Assembly: GCF_000516985.1 (NCBI RefSeq)
Contig: NW_006917096.1
Location: forward strand, 3,581,606-3,645,605
Reading direction: 5' to 3'
DNA length: 64,000 nt
Origin: Pestalotiopsis fici W106-1
Lineage: Eukaryota > Ascomycota > Sordariomycetes > Amphisphaeriales > Sporocadaceae
The translations under genes were made by a program, and so were the position numbers. The notes under the pieces are model-generated. The model was not told where the DNA came from. It ran no database searches and saw only the letters and a program-made list of their open reading frames with translations. This document shows, piece by piece, positions 35,948 to 47,137 of this stretch. Every line of letters begins with the position of its first letter. The stretch's first letter is position 1.

Positions 35948-36109
35948 GCCTTGGTGATCTGAAGTCTGCGATAACGTGGTTGAACAGAATCCGACCGACT
36001 AGAGTTTAGAGGTCAGAAACATAATATACTTTGATTTCACAACGAAGCCTGCCCCCTACCCTTTGAGGAGCACACGTCGGTGGCGACGCCTAAGCCGAAC
36101 CCGCTAAGC

Positions 36110-36139
36110 GCGATATCGGCATCAATAAGCGATATCGCG
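36110..36139 (-). promoter_or_regulatory. Candidate tandem regulator sites in MBL promoter
   Basis: GCGATATCGG (36110-36119) and the exact palindrome GCGATATCGC (36129-36138). Read on the strand of the MBL gene, 36139-36125 is CGCGATATCGCTTAT, identical over 15 bp to the ADH promoter site and in the same orientation relative to the gene. It lies about 180 bp before the MBL start. Confidence 0.65.
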
Positions 36140-36374
36140 TTGACGGACGACGAAGTATAAGCAATGGAGAAAAACAAGGCGTTAGGAGCATCTTCCTAGC
36201 GTTGGAATTTTAGCACTCAGACCCTATCGCTCATGTCCCACACCAGAAACCGTCACGATATAGCCAGGTCAAAGGAAAGCGAGCGACTCGTTGAACAAAA
36301 TATCTGCCACGTCCTAGCTCAACCCTGTTTTAAAGAATCTTGTAAAGAGTGATATCGCAAGCAATGTCCAATAT

Positions 36375-36435
36375 GTGCGGATACGACCTTTTGGATCCGT
36401 CTCTAGTGCTAATAAAGCAGCCGTCTATCTGCCTA
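36375..36435 (+). repeat. 61-bp direct repeat, right copy
   Basis: About 90% identical to 25467-25527. Together the copies bracket the five-gene cluster, about 10.9 kb apart. No open frame or terminal structure identifies the parent element. Confidence 0.8.
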
Positions 36436-36932
36436 GGCCATACTCGATAATATACGTAACTTTTAGGTCTCCGGACTTGGATAAGGACGAGATGAGCACT
36501 CGAGCTCCATACGTCGAGCCGTGGGCGGGCGTCAATGTTTATGATAAAAGGGATGTAGCAAGCTGAACACACAGATCAGGAGGGGGGGGAGGATGGACCC
36601 CGGCACAGGTCGGGAATTGGATATAAAGAACGCCTTGACATTTTGTGACCTATCAACGATGGTCAACAGTAGACCTCTAGATATGGGATTTTCTGACATT
36701 GGTACTTCACAGGTGGTCTGGTTCTTCGTCCGCTGCCAGATCTCGGCAGTCCTGCCAGCCGCCGTAGCGAATCTGACAGATGACGCACTAGCGCAAAACT
36801 CCCACGCTATGTTCAACCCACAACTGCACTGTCATTTCACGTCCAACTCTGGCAAAAAGACTTGCAAACGAATCGCAATCCATCCAGACACAAAGAAGAT
36901 CAAAAAGAATTGTCATGAAGGGCAAAAATGAG

Positions 36933-37032
36933 CGACGTTGGCCTGATTCGAACAGACGCTTCCGAAGAAACAAGATAGGATGATATGGGATCAATTCTAG
37001 TCTTGCGCATTAGACCACTCTGCCACAACGCC
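36933..37032 (-). tRNA. tRNA-Ser (anticodon AGA) with intron
   Basis: On the minus strand from 37032 the acceptor stem is GGCGTTG with CAACGTC (one G-U pair). The D-arm region is GGCAGAGTGGTCTAATG. The anticodon stem is CAAGA with TCTTG, and the loop starts CTAGAA. An intron of about 18 nt follows position 37. A long variable arm and the T-arm GTCTGTTCGAATCAGGC follow. The discriminator is G, as in eukaryotic tRNA-Ser. Length is 100 nt including the intron. Confidence 0.88.
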
Positions 37033-37658
37033 TTGTGGTGATTGTTGAAGATAATTGTGTTATTACACGCTATAATACTAGTATGCTTAGGCGGGTACTC
37101 TAGCTGTACCCCGAAGTGGACCCGGGCGCTAGTATTTATCCATTGAAAGGGGCCTGGGCACTCCACCGTGTCAACGCGTCTGTCTATGTCGTACACATCA
37201 AGGTAGTACCATGTCAATTACTCTGTACGTATTGCCATGAGCCTTGGATTCAGTGTTTGGAGCTACAGAGTGTTGATCGTCTTCTCAACTCAATTGCGGG
37301 CAGTTTTCATTGCATCTACTTAGCCAAGCGAAGCCAGATTCGACACTACGTCGCTTGAGCGGAACTTGGGTCTTTTACTGGCATTCGAATCATCACTGCT
37401 GAGAAGTGCATCATCGGCCATGGCTACAACGCTGTACAGACTCCAGAGTAGAAACACCTATATTCCATCGGCGATACCTGGCATTGATTTCATTATGGTT
37501 TACTATACTGATCTTGCAAGTCCAACATCTGGCTCTGGATGATTCCTTGCGTCTTGTCTGTACATTTCTTGACTCCTTAGAACTCAATACTGATTGCGTT
37601 CAAAGAGCACCGTGAATACCTGGACCAGAAACCACTCGTGGTATACAAGTTCGCGGAC
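37033..37658. other. Intergenic region, nothing recognised
   Basis: Lies between tRNA-Ser and the 3' end of the uncharacterised 500-aa gene. Short frames only. Confidence 0.5.
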
Positions 37659-39309
37659 TCAACAAATCTCAAACGACAGCTTGGATCTCTTAAATGTCTT
37701 GCGCTCAGCCATGCGTGTATTCAGATTTCTGGTGACCAAATCCCAATCAACGACAGACGTGCTTTTGCAAAGATCCTCCCTCGTGTACGGGAGTCTCGTC
37801 ATCCTGCGAAAGGCTCTTTTCTGCCGCTCTAGGCGCTGGTCACATAGACGTTTGGCTTGCCTTATCAGAAAATCTGCCGCCTCCAGATAGTGGCCCATGT
37901 CGTCCTCGGTATGGGCGACTGTCTTTTCATTCATTTCAAAAGCTGATGGAAACTTCCACTTGAGCCTCTTTTCGAGGGACGTAACATTCGTGCCATACTC
38001 TCCATCGCCCCACTCGACAGCAATGGAGGCAAAGCCGCCTGGACATTCGCCCTCTCCGAAACACGAAGACGGTTCAAACATGCCTGCATCGTCTGGCATA
38101 TCTATATGGCTTTCAAAGAAGCTGATATCTTCGTCCACTATGCTGTTGCAGTCGTCACTGCAGGAGGAAGTGTCGCCGTCCGTGGCCCAAGCATCCGTAC
38201 CCCAACCTCCACTATTGTCATTCGTCTCGATACCCCAAAAGTCGTTGGAGTCGAAAAGGTTGAAAGCATTCTTCTCTTCGGGATTTTCGGAAACTTCATT
38301 TGATGAAGACTGTTGGTTGACACGGTGAAATTCATTGTCATCGAGTTCAGCAAAAGGAAAGGCGGCGAGTCGATCAATGTGATTCTGCATCTCGACCTTC
38401 TTTGCTGCAACCATTCGAAGTTGTATATCGGCATGGAGATCTTCTCCATGGTATTCGACAAGGCTGACAAGATCCAAGCCCTGTATTGTGAAATGATCAA
38501 TGACCTCATCGGACCAAGGGGGTTTCGAGGAGATTGAATGTGCCATCTTCAGCAATGCTGCAGATGTTTGTTAGTAAACTGATCAAGAATGCGTTGCAAA
38601 GCATTGCAAGTCCGTTCTGGGCACTTTGGAGGGTTCTTACTGGTTCCCAAATTTCCAAAGGTAACTGATGATCCGAGAGATTAGGCATACGACGATTACT
38701 CTGAAGCAATTCTTTCTGAACCAGGCAATACCAATGATAGACTGCTGTGATTGTTGCAAGGGGCCAATCTGGTGCTATTGGTTTCTGCCAGCGACTGAGC
38801 ACCTCAACGTTAGCTCTTGCTAGGATCTTTGCGAGCCCAATCCAAGGTGATGAGGTGTCGTGGAAAGGAGGCCCATCGGCGAACTTGGGAAGGTTGGAAT
38901 AGAGATTTTCTTTTTTCACTCTGATGGGAACGTAGGTTGAATAATGATATTGCCGTTGCAGTGAGCTTGAATTCTGATGGTGGAAATAGGTGCTCGCTCA
39001 AGGGGGTGAGTGTGGTCGGGCGCGGTTTGGTTGGAAGGGACTGAACATACCGTGAATTAACCAACAAAGCAAAGCGCAAAGCGGGAAGGAGGTCCCAAGC
39101 AAAATCGGAAGCTGTCTAGGGCCGTGCAATCGTTTGAGCGCGAGTGCAACTTGGTGGTTTGAAGTCTGAAAAGGGTGACCAATTTTATGGATAACGCCAG
39201 AATTATCTGCATCGATTTCACCATGTGCGCGAAAATTTGAACAGAGCAGCAGGTTCCACCTGGCGCCTGTTGTAGTTGCAGTGGTTCTTTGTGAGTCAAT
39301 CCGTCCCAT
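37659..39309 (-). CDS. Uncharacterised protein, 500 aa
   Basis: I do not recognise this family. Three exons, 39309-39051, 38996-38641 and 38546-37659, join in phase through GT-AG introns of 54 and 94 nt (the latter with a TTACTAAC branch site). This consistency makes the model credible. Residues 1-86 are basic. Residues about 90-205 are mixed and aromatic-rich (ATITAVYHWYCLVQKELLQ), possibly helical. Residues about 205-290 look helical with KKVEMQNHIDRL. Residues about 290-390 are strongly acidic, with Ser, Asn and Gly-Trp. The last 100 residues are basic (RLERQKRAFRRMTRL). No signal peptide or clear membrane segment is seen. The acidic-then-basic tail would suit a nuclear or RNA-associated protein, but that is speculation. 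Exon 3 could also start independently at its own ATG (38546). Confidence 0.55.
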
Positions 39310-39744
39310 GTGAATGGTTGTGGTAAACGCGGGCGCGGAAGGTACAGCTTTAGAATTAGTCACCACTGGTGCTCTCTGCCTCTCAATTCATGTCTACAAA
39401 GAACTGATGAAGAGAATCTTGCACTATATAGTATTCGTACCGGCAAAGATGGAGGGAGGCAATATTGTCTCCAGTAGTGATGCGTATTGATGGTAGATAT
39501 TTATAAGACTTGATGAGTTTGATTACAGATACGTAAAAGAGTTCACCATTCCTTTGTCGTGTTTGTACTGAGTGCCGAGGCTGGCAATTGTTTAAGCAGG
39601 AAATCTGATCCGCTGTACTGAGTGCGGTTCTTGCTCCTCTTCAAGAATCTGTAAATATCCTCACCCAAAGTCTTGGTGATGCAAAAGTTTGTCTTTGTGT
39701 GGAAAAAGACACACAAAGGACGTACAAACTTCATGCATTGTATC
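39310..39744. other. Intergenic region between tandem minus-strand genes
   Basis: About 430 bp. Presumed promoter of the uncharacterised gene and 3' flank of the sugar transporter gene. No further feature. Confidence 0.5.
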
Positions 39745-41389
39745 TCAAGCTGTATTGACAGCAAGCCGCAGACCGGTCAGCGAGGATCCATTAGATTCCG
39801 GCAGAGCCAGTGAATTATTCCCAGCATCGGCAAGCTCAATGCTTTCCTTTGCAGTTCCCACTTTACGCAGAAGCCGTCTTCGCAGACTTTGTGCTAGATT
39901 ATTGATTCCTGGCTGATGGAAAGCTTCTTGGATTTCTTCAAGCGACCGGCCACGGGTCTCTGGCATGTAAGCTGCGAGCACAGCGACAGTACCGAGAGCA
40001 AGTCCTCCAAACAGAAAATAGGCACCAAAGGCAGATTTGTCCAGCAGGATTGGTGTCAGAATTGCGACAAGCCAATTTGTAAACTGTTCACTCGGCGATT
40101 AGTATCGATTTTATACCAGGAGAAACCCCCCAAAGCAAACACTTACAAAAGCAAGACCTTGAGCTATAGAGTTTGCAGCAGCACGTGTGTTTGAAGGCTG
40201 AATTTCGCTTGCGTAGATCTTGCCAACAATTCCCCAGGTCGCGCAATACGTTAGACCAAACGCAAAGACGGACGCGATAACGACCCAGCGGGCAACTCCG
40301 TACGGATGTACCACCCCGGCAGCGTATAGGGTGCCGATCAACAACATGATGGTCCCAAGAACAATACCTCCAGCGATTGCAGAGGTTCGACGTCCCCATT
40401 TATCGGCGAGCAAGAAGGCCGGGATCGATATCGCAAGCATCAAAATGGCCGAGAGGCCAGAAGCAAGAAAAGACGCCGTCGATGACGAGAGCCCAGCTTG
40501 TGAAAATAGTACGGGGGCATACTGGCATGGCATTAGACCTGAACGGCTGCTTCGGGAGGGATGAACCTACGTATAAGACTCCATCTATGCCTGAAAGTTG
40601 GACCATGCCCAAAACAAACAGGGCCAGGATAGTCCGCGATCGATATCCTCGGCGGAAGAGTAACACCAAACTCTGCCACAGAGAAAGACTGCTCCTCTGC
40701 TCGGTGGCCGTGAGAAAGTCCCGTTCGGCCTCGATCATGGAAAAGTCCAACCAGTCTAGCGCCATGAGAGCATTTTGCCGCCTCCCATGCAACATCAACC
40801 ACCTCGGCGAGTCTGGAATAACCATGCAGCTGGCAACGAAAAAGATGCTGATGACGCACTGAATAATATACGGGATTCTCCACGACATGTCGGAGGGAAT
40901 GTTGACAGTTCCGTAACATGTGAAATACCCCACGCATATACCGGCCGTCGCCATAAACTGAGGCAGACCAGCCAGAATGCCACGGTGTTTGACGGGCGCA
41001 ATCTCGCAAATGTACACGCTCACGTTGCTCAGGAACACGCCCTGGCCAAACCCGGCAATGGCCCTTCCAGCCAAGAATCGGCCCAGACTCGAAGCGCTCC
41101 CTTCGATGGCGGCGCCAATACCAAAGAGCACGGCCCCCAGCATAATGACCTTTAATCTGCCCAGAGAGTCTGCGAGCTGGCCTCCAAACACGGACGGCAC
41201 CGCGCCAGTGAGCATAATGAGCGATACCGAGAACCCAATCAGAAAAGGCGACAATGGGCCCATTGTTTTTGTGAATTCGTCCATCTCCATTACCGCGCCT
41301 ACGGATCCCGTGTCATAGCCGTTGATGAAGCCGCCTAATGCCACGGCGACGGACGCGAGGACATACTTTGGTATTAGCTTGCCAACCAT
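39745..41389 (-). CDS. MFS sugar transporter, 510 aa
   Basis: Three exons: 41389-40571, 40521-40147 and 40083-39745, with GT-AG introns of 49 and 63 nt in phase 0. The product has 12 predicted helices and the sugar-porter signatures: GGFINGYDTGSVGAV in helix 1, GGQLADSLGRLKVI after helix 2, RFLAGRAIAGFGQG in helix 4, PDSPRWLM before the central loop, DKWGRRTS after helix 8, and PETRGRSLEEI after helix 12. It imports a hexose, disaccharide or related polyol; the sequence alone does not tell which. The C-terminal tail (about 60 residues) is cytosolic and basic then Ser/Asn-rich. It is not near any glycoside hydrolase in this window. Confidence 0.92.
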
Positions 41390-42385
41390 GGTCGATGCTC
41401 TCTCGCTATGACCGGATCAGGGGAATAGATGGATGAATTTGGAGAAAGTATTGGGAGAAATGGTGGATGAGAAATATGCCTTCCGAATTTTCAGATAAAT
41501 TTGAATATCCGAAAAGAATTATCCATCTTAATGTCTTCGATGTCTTCCACACAAGTTGTTATCATTCACTACTAGGTATGTTCTACTATATCAACGATAG
41601 CATCTTACCATGCTAGGGAACCCCGCGCGCCCTTTACGTCAAGAATGCGGGAAATGATCAGCAAAATGAACTCCGACATAAGCCCTACTGCAGGAGACAA
41701 GACAACCATCTTGCCCCCCTGGAAAATGAACATTCGCACCTGGCACGTGGAAATAAACACAACACTATCCACATGGTCGGCACCGTTGTGACGATCCACT
41801 TCTTTTCTAGTGACGCTTTTTAGGCGAGCAACCCAATAAGACGTCGCCGTCGAGTGATTGCCTCTCACCCGCACATTGATCTCGATATCAGGTGTTTATC
41901 TCTCGCAATTACCAGGTTTATTCAGTGACGAGACAGTGTTTGCAAGGTATGATGCAAAAGTCTGGGATGCTTATCACGATCCTTGGATTGTAGCAACTTT
42001 GAGGTCCAGCCGGGTATCGGGAGCTAGCCCCAAGTCTAGGCTCAACATCATGAGAGGCATATATGATTGCAGAACCTGTCTAATTCATTGTATGAGAAGC
42101 ACTGTTTAATGCATATGTTTATCTCTCTTGGTAAGAAAAGGCAGTTCCACGACAAAATAGACAACTGAATTTCTATATTTTTAACGTGCAAAGGGCGAGC
42201 GCAGCAGCGCCCTTGGGGTATCTTGATAGGAATCATAATGTGTCGCTCCCTTTCGACTCCCCTCGAACTCCTGTAAACATGACCTTTTGCATGAACGCTC
42301 CTGCGCCTTTCTACCCAAGATGCTTCTAGATCCTGCTACCTCAATATATAAGATATTTCTGGTTTTTATTTATTTATTTATTCTT
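41390..42385. other. Intergenic region, nothing recognised
   Basis: About 1 kb upstream of the sugar transporter and downstream of the CFEM receptor gene. A TTTA repeat lies near 42367-42382. No gene seen. Confidence 0.5.
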
Positions 42386-44307
42386 TTATATCCAGCCACC
42401 ATGTCCTGACGACCCAGGAGGGAGTACCTCTGGTGCTGTATATGTTCGCATTCGTGGTGCTGGGTATCTGTGCGCCGGTGCTCTCGATGCTGGAGGAGCT
42501 AATGGCCACTCATGGTTATTTTGGTAAAACGGGTCATTTTCGTTTCTGTCTCGAATGAATGACGCGGCTATAGGAGTAGTGCGACTCCTATGTACTGTCG
42601 CAATGGGTGTGACATGATCATTTCGGTAGGTCCTGAAATGCTGCTGCTGCTGCTGCTGCTGCTGTTTTTGCTGCCACTGCTGTTCTCTTTGCTGTTCTCT
42701 TTGCTGTTCTCTTTGCTGTTCTCTTTGCTGTTCTCTTTGCTGTTCTCTTTGCTGTTCCCGATGGTCTTGGAAATCCTCTCGGTACTCTTGACGAATTTGT
42801 ACAAATTCATTCTTTGGGGATTGATCCTGGAGCTCAATATCGCGGTCCCAAGGATTTGGCGTCGTCCCAGACGACACCGAATCGCCGCTAATGGCATCGT
42901 AGGGGTTCTTTCGCGTCGACTTGGTCCCGGATTTCGGTGTGGAGCCCGTCTTTGCGGCGCTCGACCTCTTGCGCGTCGTCCTGAACTCGTCCGGCCAAAT
43001 GTGCACAATGACGAGGCGTATGGTCGGCATGCAGAGCACAATGACCGTGACCTTGACTTCGAGCGACGTCCAGATGACTGGACTGGTATAGTCCCACGTG
43101 GGGTTGGACGACTTGGAGAACTGCAAAATGTGCAGCAGCCGGAAGCAGGCAGCCAGGACGACAAAGCTCCCCAGGCTGAACATGCAGAGCGTCATGAGCC
43201 GCTTCTTCCATGGCATGTTGAGCTGGACTATGATGGGCAGCGGTATAATCATAATGGTAAAGTCCTGTGCGATGCCCATGACAGCAGTGTAGATGGCGAG
43301 AATATTGACGTCGAGACATTGATGATGATCAGACGCCGCGGTTATCACCTCCCAATTGTAGCTTATGGGCCAGCATTGGAATACGACCACAAATATGTTG
43401 GCGATGGATGATAATACCACCCATACCATCACTATCCAACATATTTTGCGAAAGACTCTGATGGAAAAGACTCGGATGAGAAAGAGAAGCAAGCTCACGC
43501 GGCAGAGAGCCAGGACTGCAATATAAAATATTTCATCAATGAAGAAAAGCTGCCAAAGTCAGTTCAATGGTCGAGTGTAATCGTATCTGGTGGCCATACT
43601 TTTAATGCCGTCTGGATTGTGTTGACGTCGAGATCCCATATGTCACGACCAAGCGCTGTAATACGGACTACAGATGGCTTTTAGTGAATTGTCCACAAGA
43701 ATAGGCTCGTTGGAAGAGGGAAACTGACCGTAATTGCCGAGCACAATAAATGGCAAAAGGGTGAGGAGAATGGCAAACACAATCCAGTCGTCCGGCCCAA
43801 TTGTTTTGGCGATCTTGTATTTGCCTATTAGACGTACCAGCATAAAGAGCACCGTGGCAGTGTCAAGGACTAGGAATGGAGCTATATCCTCAGTTTGGTG
43901 TCGCTCTGCCCTGCCACATGCTACTTCATCGGTCTTGGCGAGTTCTAAAGAATGTATCAGTATACAAGGCAGATTGACTCGAGGCGGGAGCGAGGAGTTC
44001 CTACGCAGTCTTTCTAGTACTGTACAGCTTGCCGATACACAGTCATTGACGGCATCGTATAGTGAAGAATCTTCGCAGATACAAGTCGAGTTCGTCACCG
44101 AGTGGCAAGCGGAGTCGGGCACTACCTCGAGTATACATTGCAACTAAAGGTGTTGTTTGTGAGCGTCCTGCCAAACATGAATATCATCAATGAATTGGAA
44201 CCCACCCCGCATGCTGGAATCTGGTCGGCATAATCGAGAAAGCTTTTCGCGTGACTTAGGCTGAACAGAAACGTGGCTGCCAACACGTACAGCCGTACGA
44301 TCCTCAT
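42386..44307 (-). CDS. CFEM-domain PTH11-like seven-helix receptor, 558 aa
   Basis: Five exons: 44307-44206, 44143-44005, 43944-43729, 43655-43600 and 43549-42386, all GT-AG and phase-consistent. A signal peptide (about 1-20) precedes a CFEM domain with eight cysteines (IPACG, LQC, DSAC, STCIC, NDC, SASC, VAC). Then come seven predicted membrane helices with the rhodopsin-like fungal motifs DDWIVF, ALGRDIWDL and FQCWPISYNW. This is the PTH11 class of fungal G-protein-coupled-type receptors, which sense surfaces or ligands in host-associated fungi. The cytosolic tail (about 360-558) is basic, then contains seven tandem REQQ units and a Gln run (about 436-478), and ends Pro-rich. The ligand is unknown. 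Confidence 0.9.
42643..42765 (-). repeat. REQQ minisatellite and CAG/Gln repeat inside receptor tail
   Basis: Seven near-perfect 12-bp units (TGCTGTTCTCTT on the plus strand) encode REQQ repeats. They are followed by a CTG/CAG triplet run coding for Gln. Repeat-unit identity at DNA level suggests recent expansion. The open frame visible on the opposite strand is a by-product of this repeat. Confidence 0.9.
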
Positions 44308-46723
44308 GGCTGGAATCGGTATGGCGACGAGACCAGACTTCCTGCGACCAGACTCGCCTCGACGACACGCCCTACGATGGTATAGCGAACCCAGCTACCA
44401 TCTCGGAGACTCGAAAAAGGTATTGTTGTTGTTGTTGTTATTGTCGCCTTCTGATCGGAGATTTTTGAAGGGTTGATCGGTGCGGGCGCACTGGGGATTC
44501 TTGAGGCAAAGTATGAAAACGACTCAGGGATGGGCTGAGCCGCCTCATTGTTGAATATAGCATCATGGGCAACCCTGTTTACCAGACGGCTAGATCCACA
44601 GCAGAGTAGTCTGAGGCCAGCGGTTGTCAGATCCGCGGCGGCGCGGCTGTCTATCACAAAACTAGATGAGCTAGACCGTGCCTGTGTTCCTCACTAACAT
44701 TGAAGCGTCTTATTTCGAACCTAGCTTGATATACGGACACGAGATTAGCGTGATGGAGGTTTATGAGCCGCCGATCTGCTGTGGGCTGTTTCGGCAGAAG
44801 AAAGGTAGATGAAAGATGGCCCGCGCTGTGAACTGTGCTCATGTCGTCAACAAAGTACTGTATCACAATGCGAACCTTGCCATAGTAGGACATGGTCACG
44901 AATGAGAGGTCACTAATGAGATGTTGATGACAGGAGCCTTGCAGTACCAGACGAGTACTAGCCTCCCAGAACGGATTATAGGATGAGGCAGATGCCTCCT
45001 CTCTTGCCTCTGGTGGGCCCATGGCGAGGGATCGGGTTTCGGCAGCTGGCCAGACTGATTGCTTTTTTCATAGTTCTGCCAGTAGTTTGGGTCCGTTCGT
45101 AGTCAGTGCGCACACATAAACCTCTTGTCAAATATGACAACCGCGGCTGCATAGTAAATAAAACTGTGCAAAAGTTGGCTTTGGCAGTTTGCGTGTCAGG
45201 TCGTCTTGGAAACCACTGATTGAGGATTCGTAGATGAATGTCACGATCGACAATGCCAATCTCGGATTTTGAGTTGAATTGGGTTCCTCATCCAACCTCA
45301 CCTTGCATCGACGAGCGTTCCATTTACAGTCTGAAACAGACTATAGATACCCGTCATCTAGAGCCAGCGCTCAGATCAAGCGCACTGGGCCAAAATAGGC
45401 AATGAGATCTCGACCGATTCACCAACGAATCCGGAGAAGAAACCTCACAAGGTTAGCTTAGCTGCTTAGGTAGAGCTCTTGGTCTCCAAAAAGACGTGAA
45501 CGCTAAGTACTGTAGCTTTACGGCTCTTTTTTAACCAAAAGACCTCAATCAAGTCAACGCTAGGTAGTTTGCAACCGGGATGACCGGCAACTGAGTTCCA
45601 GTTGGCAAGCATCGTCCGGCACCCATCGTCTGGGATGCCATGCGTACTTTAGACTTTTGGCCAGCATCTGTCTGTGGACAGACGTTCAGAGTCGCCACCG
45701 GCGAGAGGCACTATAGGGGTCCCGTCTGCCAGCCCGGAGTGCAGTCCACAGTCTCGACTTTCCAAGGAACGTGGTCTGGCGGCACGTGGTCCAATGTACT
45801 GTATCACAGACGCACAAAATTGTCGGCTTTAGCTCCCGCGACCGTCCCGGCGGAAGACAATGGTCCCCTGAGTCATGGACCCTTTTTGCAAGCTCACCTA
45901 AGCCCTGGCCAGCGGGTGATCTCCGTCAAGGATAAAATGCGGAGATTTGGGTGGCTTGCCGGATATTGGGTATCATCATATTAGCGGAAACACACACAAA
46001 GGTGGTTGAGAATTCTTCTGTGAGATGTTCTGGTCAAGTCGCAGGGATGAATGGTGAAGCCGCCCACGTCATGATGGCCGTTTAAGCCTTCTGTCAGTCG
46101 CTGTCATTTTGCTGTCACTCTTATATTCTTCCGGAGCTGAGAACGAGTTGACTGGCTTTTTTTTTCTCCCCCTTCCATTCGTGGTCAGAATCCTCCTTTG
46201 AGCGACGCCACACTCTCCACTTCCTTAGGTACTTTGTAGCTCTGAGTTATGTAGGTAGGCTGCCTGCTAAACAGGATATTGCAGCACAACTTCAACCGAG
46301 GATCAATCACGATGCACATTTTGGGGCAAGAGATGCCGAGTGTACTACATTCTGACTAGTGCTTGAAGCAACTGGTCACTGGTGGTACAGATCTTTTGTC
46401 AGTTGACAACGATACAAATGCACGCAGCGCTAAATTGGCAGTGATGCTGCGGGGGCCAGACTGACCACCGATTTCACAGCACGGTACCTGTTTGATTCTC
46501 CCACAACCTGACAGTTTGTTCATTTTCATTGGACTAGAAGCCTTCAGTATTTATATCATATTTATTTAATTCTTTGTTTTAATCTGGACGGTGCATAATG
46601 CGAGCAGTCTGTGGCATTCAGTAAATGCATCCAGATTGTCCAAGTTGTCCTGTACAAGGCATCAACCATATCAGACGCCCGCCCATAGGCAGCTCATTGC
46701 TTTTTGTACCCATTTGCTCCGAC
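44308..46723. other. Long intergenic region, no supportable gene
   Basis: About 2.4 kb upstream of the CFEM receptor. A TTG/ATT triplet run lies near 44420-44441. A 122-codon open frame on the minus strand (45022-44654) has no recognisable features. No RNA gene was recognised. Confidence 0.5.
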
Positions 46724-47137
46724 TTAGAATCTCTCCTTATCCTTGATGGGCATGTCACTGCCCGTGGTCTTCTTGTATTGACCGCGGATGAAGTCGGAAA
46801 TCTGTTCGTCCTTGGCCTGCTCGGCCGCGCTCTCATTGCTTTGGTCTCCTTGACCGAGAACATGCTCCTGGACCCAGTCGACACCTGTATTGCAGCATCA
46901 GATATTAGCAGATTGTACGCGGGTAGCAGATGAACACCCCAATGGATTGGGGGAGGAATGCATTCTTCTCGACTTACCCTTGTCCAGAGCATCTTCATTC
47001 TTCTCGCTCTCCTTGCCGCCACCAGCCATGCCGTTCAACTTGTCCATGAAGCCGCCAGACTCCTGCTTCTGGTCTTGGTTGGTGGCCTGCTGGCCCTCGG
47101 ACTTGTTGCCGCCGGTGAGCTTGTTGACGAAATCCAT
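46724..47137 (-). CDS. Small hydrophilic fungal protein, 106 aa
   Basis: Two exons, 47137-46978 and 46884-46724, with a 92-nt GT-AG intron in phase 1. The product begins MDFVNKLTGGNKSE, has a Gly/Gln/Lys/Glu-rich low-complexity middle, and ends with a more ordered half (GVDWVQEHVLGQG, then DFIRGQYKKTTGSDMPIKD). It has no Cys, no signal peptide and no membrane helix. The composition, rich in Gly, Lys, Glu, Gln and Asp, resembles hydrophilin-like or stress-induced fungal proteins. The similarity is of composition only; no function can be given. The repeat of the VNKLTGG and MDKLNGMAGG blocks suggests an internal duplication of a short helix-Gly unit. Confidence 0.75.

Larger units (their letters stand above)
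35948..36932. other. Intergenic region with regulatory palindromes and direct repeat
   Basis: About 1 kb upstream of the MBL-fold gene, up to the tRNA-Ser gene. It contains palindromes at 36110-36139, a partial GATATCGC near 36352 and the right copy of the 61-bp repeat. No gene was recognised. Confidence 0.6.

Noticed and set aside
40421..40435. TCGATATCGCAAG, a near match to the palindrome, in the sugar transporter gene
   Set aside because: It is one base off the core and lies inside coding sequence, so it is treated as chance.
42590..43411. 273-codon plus-strand frame with long Leu/Phe runs
   Set aside because: It is the reverse reading of the REQQ/CAG repeat and receptor helices. The minus-strand receptor is strongly supported.
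44654..45022. 122-codon minus-strand frame upstream of the CFEM receptor
   Set aside because: It has no family motif, no splicing to neighbours and random-like composition.
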